Source of the DNA: CAXBGS01 sp963975425
GTDB lineage: Bacteria > Planctomycetota > Planctomycetia > Pirellulales > Pirellulaceae
NCBI GenBank assembly: GCA_963975425.1
Contig: CAXBGS010000001.1
Location: 1,054,001 to 1,118,000 of the forward strand
Direction: 5' to 3'
DNA length: 64,000 nt
This document shows, piece by piece, positions 51,840-60,515 of this stretch (positions within the stretch are counted from its first letter, which is position 1; each line of letters opens with the position of its first letter). Position numbers and translations under genes: made by a program. The notes beneath the pieces are model-generated. The model saw nothing but the letters and a program-made list of their open reading frames with translations. It was not told the DNA's origin and searched no databases.

Positions 51840-53180
51840 ATGAAATCACAGACACGTCGAATCGAAGTTAATTCACGTACCCGTAGCCAAGGCCGCCCGC
51901 GACCGGCACATCGTCGTTTGCGAATGGAACGACTAAGCGATCGTTACTTGTTGGCCGGTGATTTGACCAATGAAACGAACCCGCTAGACGTCAATGGGGA
52001 CGATTTGGTTTCGGCCAGTGATGCGTTGGCGGTGATCAACTATCTCAATCGTTCAACCCTTGCGTCCGAAGGCGAGGCCGCCCCCAGCGTGATGTATATG
52101 GACGTCAACGGCGATGAAAAGGTTACCTCTGGTGATGCACTGATGGTGGTCAATGGGCTCTCGCGTCAAGTGGTTACGCCTTTGCCTGCAGAAACGGATG
52201 ATTCGGATGACGGCGAGACTGACACAGAATCTCACAACGGAAATGTTGCCGTTAAAGTCCGCGGCAAGGATGTATTTGTCGATTTCACCGGAACCGAAGA
52301 CACACTGGTGATCTGGAGCCCGCAACCAGGTTTACTGAGGCTGGAATACGGTTACGAAGGTGTTCACGAAGTCCCGATCGGCGATGACCTGTTTATCGAT
52401 ATTGCAGGTGCCGATTTGTCGGTCGTGTTGGGTAAGGTCGTTGACGTCTACAACGATGGCCCCATCGCCGCGGAGGCAGAAGACTATGAAGGTCCCGGCG
52501 GGATGTACTACGAAGAAATCGTCGGCGCGATCATACCGGACGACTTGTTCGTGGATGTTTCGGGCGACGCGAATCTCTTTGCGATGCGAGCCTCCTATGT
52601 CGGGGACGATCTGATCTACCGTGGAACCGACGGACGCGATTATGTCGAGATCGGCGCAGGAAGCGTGATCAATGACTTGGCCAGCGTGATCACGAAATCA
52701 GGTGATGATCGTGTTTCACTGGGAAGCGGAGACGAGCGGGCGACTGCCGGGACCGACGGAGTCCCGTTGGCGGGCGCAAGAGTCGGTGGCGACTTCATCG
52801 CAGATTTGGGCAAAGGAAACGATTGGATGTTGTTTGACTATGCCGAGATCGGTGATGATGCAAAAGTCATCGCGGGTGACGGAAACGATCAAATCTTGCA
52901 CGAGTACCTTCGCGTTCGCGACGACTACTTCGCCTACGGCCATGACGGATCGGACTATGTACGAGTCAGAAACGTGGAGGTCGGTGATGACGCACATTTG
53001 TACTTAGGTGACGACAACGACACCGCAGAAGTCTCCTTCGTCCGAGTCGGTGATGTCGGCGAAATCCACGGCGGTGGCGATCACGATATTCTGCGTTCGG
53101 ACGAAAGTACGATCGAAGTGAAAACTTTGAAGATTCGCAAATTTGAAGAAATCTATCCCCTCGATTCGTATGACGAATGA
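51840..53180 (+). CDS. Secreted dockerin-type repeat protein with beta-strand repeat domain
   Basis: 446 residues. The N-terminus is the planctomycete export-type segment HRRLRMERLSDRYLLAGD (basic, then ERL..R.LLA), without a classical hydrophobic signal. Two calcium-binding dockerin type I loops follow: LDVNGDDLVSASDALAVINY at about 49-68 and MDVNGDEKVTSGDALMVVNG at about 88-107. Residues about 140-446 form a quasi-repetitive, acidic, beta-rich region with recurring VGDDA/GDGND patterns, likely a right-handed beta-helix with calcium turns. The start is set at 51840. The longer frame begins 12 codons earlier. Probably a cell-surface or extracellular adhesion protein; no enzyme motif is visible. 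Confidence 0.85.
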   Translation: MKSQTRRIEVNSRTRSQGRPRPAHRRLRMERLSDRYLLAGDLTNETNPLDVNGDDLVSASDALAVINYLNRSTLASEGEAAPSVMYMDVNGDEKVTSGDALMVVNGLSRQVVTPLPAETDDSDDGETDTESHNGNVAVKVRGKDVFVDFTGTEDTLVIWSPQPGLLRLEYGYEGVHEVPIGDDLFIDIAGADLSVVLGKVVDVYNDGPIAAEAEDYEGPGGMYYEEIVGAIIPDDLFVDVSGDANLFAMRASYVGDDLIYRGTDGRDYVEIGAGSVINDLASVITKSGDDRVSLGSGDERATAGTDGVPLAGARVGGDFIADLGKGNDWMLFDYAEIGDDAKVIAGDGNDQILHEYLRVRDDYFAYGHDGSDYVRVRNVEVGDDAHLYLGDDNDTAEVSFVRVGDVGEIHGGGDHDILRSDESTIEVKTLKIRKFEEIYPLDSYDE

Positions 53181-53197
53181 TTAGCCGAAACGTGCGC

Positions 53198-53243
53198 AAA
53201 AGACAAAGCGGTGTCGCAGTCCAGGGCACCGCGTTTTGTCTTT
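53198..53243. terminator. Bidirectional terminator between the dockerin gene and ppsA
   Basis: AAAGACAAAGCGGTG at 53198-53213 pairs with CACCGCGTTTTGTCTTT at 53227-53243 with a 2-nt bulge, forming a stem of about 15 pairs over a 13-nt loop. T-rich sequence on one side and A-rich on the other fits termination in both directions between two convergent genes. Confidence 0.75.
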
Positions 53244-53300
53244 GTGTGGGATGAAAACTTGACAACCGATATGATTTCGGACTCTCGTCGATCCGTTGTT

Positions 53301-55727
53301 TTAAGCTGGCGTATCGACTTGCCGACCTTCCACCTCCAGCACGTGGATCGTTGTTTTCAACAACGCGTCGGGTGTCAATGAAATACTGTCGATGCCTTGC
53401 TGTACCAAGAACTCGGCGAAGTCCGGATAGTCACTGGGGGCTTGTCCGCAAATGCCAATCTTGGCGCCGTTTGACTTGGCGGCTTGGATGACCGATGCGA
53501 TCGATCGCTTGACCGCCTCATTTCGTTCATCAAACACGTCGGCAACGATTTCTGAATCGCGATCGACGCCCAGGGTCAATTGTGTCAAATCGTTGGAACC
53601 GATTGAAAACCCGTCAAAGATTTCTGCGAATTGATCGGCCAAGATGACGTTACTGGGAATTTCGCACATGACGTAAATTTCCAGTCCGTCTTGGCCACGG
53701 ACCAAGCCGTATTTCGCCATTTCCTGTTGTACTTTGTGACCTTCTTCAATAGTTCTGCAAAAAGGAATCATCAGTTTTAGATTGCAAAGCCCCATTTCCT
53801 GACGGACTTTTTGGATGGCTTTGCATTCCAGACCGAACGCTTCCTGAAAGCGGGGATTGTAGTAACGCGAGGCGCCACGGAATCCGATCATCGGGTTTTC
53901 TTCTTTAGGTTCGTATGCGCCGCCTCCGATCAGGTTCGAGTATTCATTTGTTTTAAAGTCGCTGAGCCGCAGAATGACGTCTTTGGGGTAAAACGCTGCA
54001 GCGATCATCGCGATTCCCTCGGACAAACGGTCGATGTAATACTGTGGTTTGTCGTCATACGCCGCGGTCAACTCTTCGATCTTTGCGCGGGTCTGGGGGT
54101 CGAGTTGGTCGAATTCTAACAATGCCTGAGGGTGAATTTTGACATGCGTACTGATGATGAATTCTTCTCGGGCGAGTCCAACACCATCATTCGGTAGCGC
54201 CGCCAATGTGAAGACTTCATCGGGCGAGCCGACGTTCATCATGATCTTCGTTTTTGGGCGACGTAATTGCGTCAGGTCCGTCGTTTCGACGTCGTAGGCA
54301 ATCTCGCCTTCGTAGACATGTCCGGTGTCGCCTTCGGCGCAACTGATCGTCACATATTGGCCGTCATGCAACAGTTCGGTGGCATTCAGGGTGCCCACGA
54401 TCGCGGGCAGACCAAGTTCGCGGCTAACGATCGCAGCATGACAAGTACGTCCGCCACGATTGGTGACGATCCCGGCGGCATGCTTCATGACCGGTTCCCA
54501 ATCGGGATCGGTTTTGTCGGTAACCAAGATTTCTCCCTCACGGAAATCGGCTAATGCATGAACACTTTGGACGACGCGGACGGGGCCAGATGCAATCTTT
54601 TCACCGACCGAACGCCCCGTCAGCAGCGCCGTCGGCTTTTCCTTCAGATGGTACCGCTCAAGGGTCGACGTTTCGCGCCTCGACTGGACGGTTTCGGGGC
54701 GGGCCTGGACGATGAAAAGTTCTCCGGTCCGCCCGTCTTTCGCCCATTCCATATCCATGGGACACAGACTGCCACGTCGCTGGCTGTAGTGGGTTTCGAT
54801 TTCGCAGGCCCAACGTGCAAGCTGCAAGATGTCGTCGTCCTGGACAGCGAATCTGCCGGACAGTTCGGGCCCGACCGGAACGTTTTTGGTCATCTTGCTG
54901 CCACCAACGTCGTACACCAACTTCATCGCCTTTGAACCCAAAGACTTCTTGATGATTGGGCGAAACCCGGTCATCAGCGTCGGCTTAAAGACATAGTACT
55001 CGTCAGGATTCACCGAACCCTGCACGACGTTTTCACCCAGACCGTAGGCGGCGTTGATCAAAACGGCATCACGGAACCCGCTCTCGGTATCAATGGAAAA
55101 CATGACACCCGACGTCGCCAGATCAGAGCGAACCATCTGCTGCACGCCGATCGAAAGCGCAACTTGCATATGGTCGTACCCGCGTTGTGTTCGATACGAG
55201 ATTGCTCGGTCGGTGAACAGCGACGCATAGCATCGCCGGCACGCATCCAGCAGGGACGCCTGGCCTCGCACGTTCAAGTATGTCTCTTGTTGACCGGCAA
55301 AACTGGCGTCCGGTAAGTCCTCGGCCGTCGCGCTGCTGCGGACGGCAACATCGGCCAGTTCGCCGCGTTCGGCACAGAGGTGATGGTACGCCTCGACGAT
55401 CGGATGTGTCAGCGAATCCGGCAGCGGTGATTCCAAAATGAGATGTCGAATGATCACCCCGTGGTGCTGCAAGCTGCCGACATCGCTCGCGTTCATCCCG
55501 CTAAGAATTTGTGGGATCTTTTGGTCAAGACCCGACTCATACAAGAAAGCACGGTACGCGTCCGCGGTTGTCGCAAAACCGTTGGGGACTCGAATGCCGC
55601 GGGGTGTCAGTTCACGGTACATCTCGCCCAGTGACGCATTCTTTCCGCCGACGATGCCGACGTCTTCCATTCCGATCTGATCGAACCAGCGAATGAAGTC
55701 CGTTGATGTGGCAAGTGTCGAGCTCAT
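53301..55727 (-). CDS. ppsA: Phosphoenolpyruvate synthase
   Basis: 808 residues from ATG 55727 (MSSTLATSTDFIRWFDQIGM). It converts pyruvate, ATP and water to PEP, AMP and phosphate. Residues 15-350 are the nucleotide-binding domain (VGGKNASLGEMYRELTPRGI, VRSSATAEDLPDASFAGQQE), the swivelling phospho-histidine domain has GGRTCHAAIVSRELGLPAIV near 430, and the PEP/pyruvate barrel has FSIGSNDLTQLTLGVDRDSE and GICGQAPSDYPDFAEFLVQQ with the catalytic cysteine. The reading frame extends 32 codons upstream but that segment is in the promoter gap. It is divergent from its likely regulator PSRP. Confidence 0.96.
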   Translation of the reverse strand: MSSTLATSTDFIRWFDQIGMEDVGIVGGKNASLGEMYRELTPRGIRVPNGFATTADAYRAFLYESGLDQKIPQILSGMNASDVGSLQHHGVIIRHLILESPLPDSLTHPIVEAYHHLCAERGELADVAVRSSATAEDLPDASFAGQQETYLNVRGQASLLDACRRCYASLFTDRAISYRTQRGYDHMQVALSIGVQQMVRSDLATSGVMFSIDTESGFRDAVLINAAYGLGENVVQGSVNPDEYYVFKPTLMTGFRPIIKKSLGSKAMKLVYDVGGSKMTKNVPVGPELSGRFAVQDDDILQLARWACEIETHYSQRRGSLCPMDMEWAKDGRTGELFIVQARPETVQSRRETSTLERYHLKEKPTALLTGRSVGEKIASGPVRVVQSVHALADFREGEILVTDKTDPDWEPVMKHAAGIVTNRGGRTCHAAIVSRELGLPAIVGTLNATELLHDGQYVTISCAEGDTGHVYEGEIAYDVETTDLTQLRRPKTKIMMNVGSPDEVFTLAALPNDGVGLAREEFIISTHVKIHPQALLEFDQLDPQTRAKIEELTAAYDDKPQYYIDRLSEGIAMIAAAFYPKDVILRLSDFKTNEYSNLIGGGAYEPKEENPMIGFRGASRYYNPRFQEAFGLECKAIQKVRQEMGLCNLKLMIPFCRTIEEGHKVQQEMAKYGLVRGQDGLEIYVMCEIPSNVILADQFAEIFDGFSIGSNDLTQLTLGVDRDSEIVADVFDERNEAVKRSIASVIQAAKSNGAKIGICGQAPSDYPDFAEFLVQQGIDSISLTPDALLKTTIHVLEVEGRQVDTPA

Positions 55728-56072
55728 GAGTTCTCTCGCAAATGAATTTGGGATGCTTCGGTTCGACGCCACGGTCGTACGGGATTTCCAGTCGGCGTCT
55801 CGGATTACCGATCCAGGTTGCAACGATCATGCCAGCCTCATCGATCGACAGCCAAAGCGGTGGCGGTTTGACAAACGGCGTATGGGAATCGATTTCTGCG
55901 ATGAATACGAAAGAAACGCAGTCCCGAGACGCAAATTCATGGTCGAGCGAATACGCGCGCTTGTGCCAAGGTGACGCATGAGATCGTCCTTTCGATCGTT
56001 GCGAGCCGATGGCATCGAATCTGCAAGGAAGGAACTGGCACCTTGAAATGCACATGGATTTGCACTGCGACG
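55728..56072. other. Divergent ppsA / ppsR promoter region
   Basis: 345 bp between PEP synthase and its regulatory kinase/phosphorylase gene, transcribed apart. Both longer open frames extend into it but without family features. It should hold both promoters; no dyad stood out. Confidence 0.5.
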
Positions 56073-56906
56073 ATGAAAAAATCAACACAAGCTTTACCGT
56101 CGATCGTCTTGCTTAGCGGTGGCACCGGGCGAACCGCCGAACAAGTGATGACGTCTGCACTGGCACAATTTCATGGCGTCGACATCGAACTAAAGCGACA
56201 TACGAAAATTCGCAGCAAGGCCAAGGCCGTCGGGATCGTTCGCGATGCGGCGGCCGAAGGGTCTTTGATCTGTCATTCGTTGGTCGAACCGAAAATTCGT
56301 CAAGCCGTTCAAACCGAAGTTCGCAAGTTAGGCGTACCATGCATCGACGCGCTTGGTCCTTCACTGGCACTGCTGAGCGACCATCTGCAAAGAATGCCTC
56401 GCGGAAAAGCGGGTTTACTTTACGACGTGCATCGTGAACAAATCGATCGGATGGACGCGATGGATTTCACGTTGGCTCATGACGATGGCGCGCGGATAAC
56501 CGGATTGAAGGATGCGGATGTCGTCTTGGTCGGTGCATCGCGAACGTCCAAGAGTGTGACGTGTTTCTACCTTGCCTTCCGTGGTTTGCGCGCCGGAAAT
56601 GTGCCCATGATTCCTGATCAACCGCTGCCGGTCGAACTGACTCGGTTAAATCCACGTCGGGTGATCGGATTGACCATGAACGCCGCTCATCTGGAATATA
56701 TCCGTCAACACCGGTTGGATCGAATCAGCAAACTTCCGGTCGCTCGCTATGCGAATCTCCGTGATATTCAATCCGAGCTAAGACAGATCCGAGAGCGCAT
56801 GGCAAAGCATCACTGGGAATGCATTGACGTGTCCTACAAAGCAACCGAAGAAGTCGCCGACCGAATCGTGGAAATGTTACCCAGAAGAAGGGCTCGGGCG
56901 ATGTGA
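56073..56906 (+). CDS. ppsR: PEP synthase regulatory kinase/pyrophosphorylase (PSRP, DUF299)
   Basis: 277 residues from ATG 56073. The bifunctional family switches PEP synthase off by ADP-dependent phosphorylation of its active-site threonine and on by phosphate-dependent removal. Visible: IVLLSGGTGRTAEQVMTSAL at the N-terminus, the P-loop VLVGASRTSKSVTCFYLAFR near 152-171, and the base-binding GNVPMIPDQPLPVELTRLNP followed by VIGLTMNAAHLEYIRQHRL. In ppsA here the regulated motif is GGRTCHAAI, with the threonine two residues before the histidine. The divergent location next to ppsA strongly supports the pairing. The frame upstream to 55971 is not family-like. Confidence 0.95.
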   Translation: MKKSTQALPSIVLLSGGTGRTAEQVMTSALAQFHGVDIELKRHTKIRSKAKAVGIVRDAAAEGSLICHSLVEPKIRQAVQTEVRKLGVPCIDALGPSLALLSDHLQRMPRGKAGLLYDVHREQIDRMDAMDFTLAHDDGARITGLKDADVVLVGASRTSKSVTCFYLAFRGLRAGNVPMIPDQPLPVELTRLNPRRVIGLTMNAAHLEYIRQHRLDRISKLPVARYANLRDIQSELRQIRERMAKHHWECIDVSYKATEEVADRIVEMLPRRRARAM

Positions 56907-56942
56907 ACCGGCAAGAATTTTTGTATCCATCGAATCATCGTC

Positions 56943-57356
56943 TCACGGCCACATCTCGCGCAGCGTCTCTGGTAAACACGCTTTAACGTCTTTCACTTCG
57001 CCCGGCGAAACGTGTTTGTCGACAACGCGAAAAACGGCTCGAGTGATGGCGTAGGGATCAACGGTTAGATTACCGGGAAAGGTCAGGGCGACACGAGCGG
57101 CAAAGGCTTCCGCGTTCCAGTGCTCCGTGTCTTTCTTGGGGCTCCAGTTTTCGTAATAGCAGCCCCGAATCAGCATCGGCAACTGTCCTGCCAATTGCGC
57201 GGACTCGTCCAGAGGCAATCGATCTCGCAGGGTTTGCAAGACACCCCTCAGTGCTTGAAAAACCATATCGGGTTCATCCCAGTCCAACTCGTGGGCGAGT
57301 TCCTTTAGCCAGACTTGGGTCTTTTCGTTCGTCCTATTGAGTGCGGCAACGACCAT
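56943..57356 (-). CDS. DUF2267 domain protein
   Basis: 137 residues. Family motifs: KTQVWLKELAHELDWDEPDM near the N-terminus, QALRGVLQTLRDRLPLDESA, AQLAGQLPMLIRGCYYENWS and FPGNLTVDPYAITRAVFRVV. DUF2267 proteins are helical, cytoplasmic and of unknown function; they frequently accompany PEP synthase, CBS-pair, USP and alcohol dehydrogenase genes in stress regulons of several phyla. Here it ends 36 bp from the ppsR stop codon, convergent. Confidence 0.88.
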   Translation of the reverse strand: MVVAALNRTNEKTQVWLKELAHELDWDEPDMVFQALRGVLQTLRDRLPLDESAQLAGQLPMLIRGCYYENWSPKKDTEHWNAEAFAARVALTFPGNLTVDPYAITRAVFRVVDKHVSPGEVKDVKACLPETLREMWP

Positions 57357-57769
57357 GACAGTGCTCTCTTTTTAGATGGGATACGGACGAGATCAGCGAG
57401 TGGATTCCGTTGACGAAATCTTGTCTCACCGGGGATACCGCATTACGTGTGCCAAGTGTGACCTCATGCGACCGCTTCCAGGTCTGTCGGCCGCCGTCGT
57501 GGGCGCGACGCTTTGAAGGTTCCATCACGCACAGGTGCGTGCTTGACCGCCGAGCATTTCCGCACACAAAGTGTGTCGCGCTGTATGGCTTTTTCTGACC
57601 AAATCGCCGCTGGTGATCATGGCACGGGATCGCACGCACTGAATCGTTCAACCATGCCCGGGTTCCAGCAATCAATCAATTTGCTCGATGACGGCACGCG
57701 GATTGCGATAGCAGGAACAATGGCACTTGAAAGGTGTTCTCGATCAGTCAAACGGGCGAGGTAAAGAGG
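57357..57769. other. Gene-free region before the helix-hairpin-helix gene
   Basis: 413 bp between the DUF2267 gene (minus) and the HhH gene (plus). Overlapping open frames have no family features. It carries both promoters; no other signal was recognised. Confidence 0.4.
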
Positions 57770-58798
57770 ATGGTCGCAATCGAATCGAATCAACCGAATG
57801 AAATACTCGACAAAATCGAGTCGGTGGCGGAATCGAAGCGAGCAACCGGTAGAGCACGCGCATCCGAGAACGAAGAGATCGCAGAATTGCTGGGCGAGAT
57901 TGCAAAGATTTTGTCAGAACAAGGAGCCAGCGAATTTCGAGTTCAGGCGTACCAAAACGCCAGGAATATGCTTAGCAGTCTGCCGACTCCGGTGCGTGCT
58001 GTTTTCGACCACGAGGGGCTGACCGGTCTGATCGAACTGCCGACGATTGGCCATTCAATTGCAAACTTGATCGAGCAGTATTTGCGTTCGGGACGTATTC
58101 CGCTTCTGGATCGACTGCGCGGCGAAGAAACGGCGGAACGCATTTTTTGCACGCTACCGAATATTGGACCCGAACTTTCACATCGCATCCACGAGCATCT
58201 GCAGATTGAATCGCTTCCCGAATTGTACGCGGCGGCTCGAGATGGACGATTGGCAAAGGTCCCCGGCATAGGACGCAAACGAATCCGAGCAATCCGAGAA
58301 TGTTTGGCGGAACGACTGCGCCCACGTACGTCGCCGACCGAGACAGCCGGGAACGCGCAGGGTACTTGTGTTGAAAGCTCCATCGGTGAGGAATCGATTC
58401 GTGAAGGTTTGACGCGCGCCCAGTGGGATCATTCTGTACCGGTCAATGAACTATTGGATGTCGATGCGGAGTATCGTCGACTGGCCGCCGCGGGCAAGCT
58501 GCCGCAGATCGCGCCACACCGTTTCAACCCAGGTGCAGTCGCTTGGTTGCCGATCCTGCACACCCAATATGAAGATCGGCACTACACAGCGATGTATTCC
58601 AATACGGCGCGTGCTCATGAACTGAACACGACAAGGGATTGGGTCATCATCTATCGTGATGATCCCAACTCACACGGACGCTGGACCGTGATCACTTCAC
58701 AATTCGGTCAACTGCGCGGATGTCGTATTGTTCGAGGCCGTGAGGAAGAATGTCTGGCGCACTATCGACAGGGTGTCGAGGACGGTCGGACGAGATAG
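57770..58798 (+). CDS. Helix-hairpin-helix protein, PolX-like N-terminal domain without polymerase
   Basis: 342 residues from ATG 57770; GTG at 57734 is an alternative. The N-terminal 8-kDa domain of family X polymerases is clear: EIAELLGEIAKILSEQGASE, FRVQAYQNARNMLSSLPTPV, then two helix-hairpin-helix motifs (IELPTIGHSIANLIEQYLRS, AKVPGIGRKRIRAIRECLAE). The polymerase palm and PHP domain of bacterial PolX are absent. Residues about 225-342 form a separate domain (EYRRLAAAGKLPQIAPHRFN, WLPILHTQYEDRHYTAMYSN, RGCRIVRGREEECLAHYRQG) that recurs in related HhH proteins but has no name I can give. It probably binds DNA; no nuclease motif is visible. It ends 13 bp before the alcohol dehydrogenase. 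Confidence 0.85.
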   Translation: MVAIESNQPNEILDKIESVAESKRATGRARASENEEIAELLGEIAKILSEQGASEFRVQAYQNARNMLSSLPTPVRAVFDHEGLTGLIELPTIGHSIANLIEQYLRSGRIPLLDRLRGEETAERIFCTLPNIGPELSHRIHEHLQIESLPELYAAARDGRLAKVPGIGRKRIRAIRECLAERLRPRTSPTETAGNAQGTCVESSIGEESIREGLTRAQWDHSVPVNELLDVDAEYRRLAAAGKLPQIAPHRFNPGAVAWLPILHTQYEDRHYTAMYSNTARAHELNTTRDWVIIYRDDPNSHGRWTVITSQFGQLRGCRIVRGREEECLAHYRQGVEDGRTR

Positions 58799-58811
58799 GG
58801 ATGATTCCATT

Positions 58812-59834
58812 GTGAAAGCGATGATCTTGGAAGCGACCGGCTCGCTGAAGCACGTCGATCGTCCACTTCGTTTGGCCGAGGTGCCCGTGCCGGTGCCACG
58901 ATCCGATGAGCTGTTGGTGGAAGTCGCGGCTTGCGGTGTCTGTCACACCGAGTTGGACGAAATCGAAGGTCGATTACAACCGGCACGCTTGCCAATCATT
59001 CTTGGCCATGAAGTCATCGGTCGCGTCGCCCAATGCGGAAGCGATGTGTCGAATTTCCAACTCGGTAATCGGGTCGGCGTCGGCTGGATTCATCAATCTA
59101 ACGGGACCTGCCAGGAGAATTTAGCTCCCGAATTTGTCGCGACCGGATGCGACGTCGACGGTGGGTATGCGGAGTACATGACCGTACCGGCCGGATATGC
59201 AGTGCCCATTCCCGACGATCTCAAGGATGCCGAGGCTGCCCCGCTGATGTGCGCCGGCGCAATCGGTTACCGAGCGCTCCGGCTTTGCGAACTCACCGAT
59301 GGGCAACCGTTAGGGCTGATGGGTTTCGGGGGATCGGCGCACCTGGTGCTGCAGCTTGCCAAACACATTTACCCAAATTCGCCCGTCTTTGTCTTCACAC
59401 GTGACTCCTCAATTCAGCATTTTGCTCGGGATTTGGGCGCCGATTGGAGCGGCGCGATCGACGCCCAGCCGCCCGAGAAAGTTCGTTCGATCATCGACAC
59501 AACACCTGCTTGGTGGCCGGTGGTGCAATCGTTACGCAAGATCAAACCAGGCGGGCGTCTCGTTATCAATGCGATTCGTAAAGAAGACAATGACAAAGAG
59601 GCTCTTCAAGACCTGAGCTACCACGAACACCTCTGGATGGAGCGAGAAATCAAGTCGGTCGCCAATCTCACGTTTCGCGACATTGCAGAATTCATACCGC
59701 TTGCCGCCATCATTCCGATTCGCCCGGAGGTGACGACGTATCCACTCGAACAAGCAAACGAAGCGCTGCAAGACTTGCGACAGGGAACGGTCAAAGGCGC
59801 CAAAGTATTGATGATCGAATCGAAAGCCAGATAG
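58812..59834 (+). CDS. Zinc-dependent alcohol dehydrogenase, lacking the structural zinc lobe
   Basis: 340 residues from GTG 58812 (family N-terminus VKAMILEATGSLKHVDRPLR). Catalytic zinc ligands are kept: Cys44 in CGVCHTELDEIEGR, His in ILGHEVIGRV and Cys in APLMCAGAIGY. The NAD(P)-binding loop is GLMGFGGSAHLVLQLA. In relatives a lobe with four cysteines binding a structural zinc follows 'GVGW'; here that stretch is shortened to GWIHQSNGTCQENLAPEFVA, so the structural zinc site is gone. It lies 13 bp after the HhH gene, in the stress island; the substrate (ethanol, aldehyde) is not known. Confidence 0.9.
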   Translation: MKAMILEATGSLKHVDRPLRLAEVPVPVPRSDELLVEVAACGVCHTELDEIEGRLQPARLPIILGHEVIGRVAQCGSDVSNFQLGNRVGVGWIHQSNGTCQENLAPEFVATGCDVDGGYAEYMTVPAGYAVPIPDDLKDAEAAPLMCAGAIGYRALRLCELTDGQPLGLMGFGGSAHLVLQLAKHIYPNSPVFVFTRDSSIQHFARDLGADWSGAIDAQPPEKVRSIIDTTPAWWPVVQSLRKIKPGGRLVINAIRKEDNDKEALQDLSYHEHLWMEREIKSVANLTFRDIAEFIPLAAIIPIRPEVTTYPLEQANEALQDLRQGTVKGAKVLMIESKAR

Positions 59835-60515
59835 TCGTATTACGAAAGCCCATCAAACATCCATCGCAATCGCGGATTCAGATATCCAATCGGCAGATTC
59901 TGGCTACCTGTGATCCTCGCGTTGTTGGCTCCGTGTCTCGTGAAGTCTCTGTTGTTTTACGAAAACGTATTTCGCCAAGAAGATAACGAGTCCCAAGTGT
60001 CCACATGCTTGTCGGGAGTGAGGTGATTTGAAAACGGCTTTTTCCAGCCGCTCGAATTCATTTGATGATTCGATTCACAATGATTCGCAACTGTATTCGG
60101 TCTGAGACGAATCACTGTCTCCAAACCGCGATGAACAATCGGACGTGGTTGGATCAGCGGTGAAATCTAACGCATCGTTGCCCCTGATTTACGATGTTCA
60201 GTTTGGGTCAGTTTCACACGGCATGGGGCGAGCGTGACGAAGCTTCGTTCAATTCACATTCGCGGCGCGCGATGCGGTTGACTTGATTCATTTAGCAGGT
60301 CGAAAACTCATAGTGAGCATTCATGCCGCTTCGTGTGTAATCGATGAGATACATGCGTCGGTGTATTCGAAAATCCAGCCCGCGAAACGCTATTTACTCC
60401 AATAAATTACGTCGATAGGATCACGTGATGTTAACTTGTCCAGATGGGCAACGCGTTGTGTAGGGAGATTGACGTGAGCACCGAAGAAAGAGTTGAACCA
60501 AAGGCACGGATCGAA
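59835..60515. other. Gene-free region before the PEP-CTERM gene
   Basis: 681 bp. No convincing gene on either strand. A small dyad CGGCT-TTTTCC-AGCCG lies near 60035-60050, too short to call a terminator for the dehydrogenase. The right end should hold the promoter of the PEP-CTERM gene. Confidence 0.4.
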
